DNA from: CAVOBC01 sp963693635
GTDB lineage: Bacteria > Pseudomonadota > Gammaproteobacteria > Pseudomonadales > Azotimanducaceae
DNA: 6,536 nucleotides
Assembly: GCA_963693635.1 (NCBI GenBank)
Contig: CAVOBC010000277.1
Coordinates: 1 to 6,536, forward strand
Direction of reading: 5' to 3'
In this document: in pieces, positions 6,524 through 6,536 of the stretch
Layout of the letters: the number at the start of each line of letters is the position of its first letter
How positions within the stretch are numbered: the first letter of the stretch is position 1
The notes under the pieces: generated by a model
Seen by the model: the letters and a program-made list of their open reading frames with translations, nothing else
Databases searched by the model: none
What the model was told of the DNA's origin: nothing
Program-made: the position numbers and the translations under genes

Positions 6524-6536
6524 CTGTATATATGAA
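6524..6536 (+). promoter_or_regulatory. LexA-like operator (SOS box) 2, cut by window end
   Basis: CTGTATATATGAA repeats the first ten bases of the previous box exactly, 18 bases further on. It shows the left half-site, the eight-base centre and the first A of the expected ACAG before the sequence ends. Paired boxes at a similar distance occur at the Escherichia coli lexA promoter, so autoregulated lexA is one candidate for the next gene. The missing three bases decide whether it is a full site. Confidence 0.5.

Noticed and set aside
1..6536. Insertion sequences, CRISPR array, tRNA or rRNA genes
   Set aside because: I saw no transposase motif, terminal repeats with target duplication, regularly spaced repeats or RNA-gene signatures on either strand.

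Overview
The window looks like part of a surface-polysaccharide (O-antigen, capsule or exopolysaccharide) gene cluster from a fairly GC-rich proteobacterium. A gammaproteobacterium is my best guess. The main hint is at the right edge, where two sites resemble the CTGT-N8-ACAG LexA operator of Enterobacteria and relatives. All convincing genes are on the + strand.

Layout: (1) 1-611 is the C-terminal part of a GT4-type glycosyltransferase, cut by the window edge. (2) 608-1438 is a GT2 glycosyltransferase of the AmsE-like kind, joined to the first gene by a 4-base GTGA overlap. (3) 1439-1850 is a 412-base gap. It holds a hairpin plus a C-rich stretch just after the GT2 stop, a possible minus-strand gene remnant, and a good intrinsic terminator at 1772-1796. 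(4) 1851-4154 is a 767-residue multidomain protein, the most unusual item here. It has two N-terminal membrane helices, a TrkA-N/RCK-like Rossmann domain, a second Rossmann-like segment, two RyR (ryanodine receptor) repeats and a C-terminal SLOG-like nucleotide-binding domain. (5) 4165-5631 is a Wzx-type flippase starting 10 bases after the RyR-SLOG stop. (6) 5606-6427 is a second GT2 glycosyltransferase overlapping the flippase. (7) 6428-6536 is AT-rich and ends in a sigma-70 promoter overlapped by two LexA-like boxes, presumably driving an SOS gene beyond the window.

The three glycosyltransferases would build a lipid-linked repeat unit and the flippase would move it across the inner membrane. 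The RyR-SLOG protein is not a usual part of such a pathway. It combines a membrane anchor, an NAD-binding-type domain and a predicted nucleotide-ligand sensor, and it appears to be co-transcribed with the flippase. It could be a ligand-gated regulator of polysaccharide export, or a conflict/defence-type sensor-effector carried in the cluster. The sequence alone does not decide between these.
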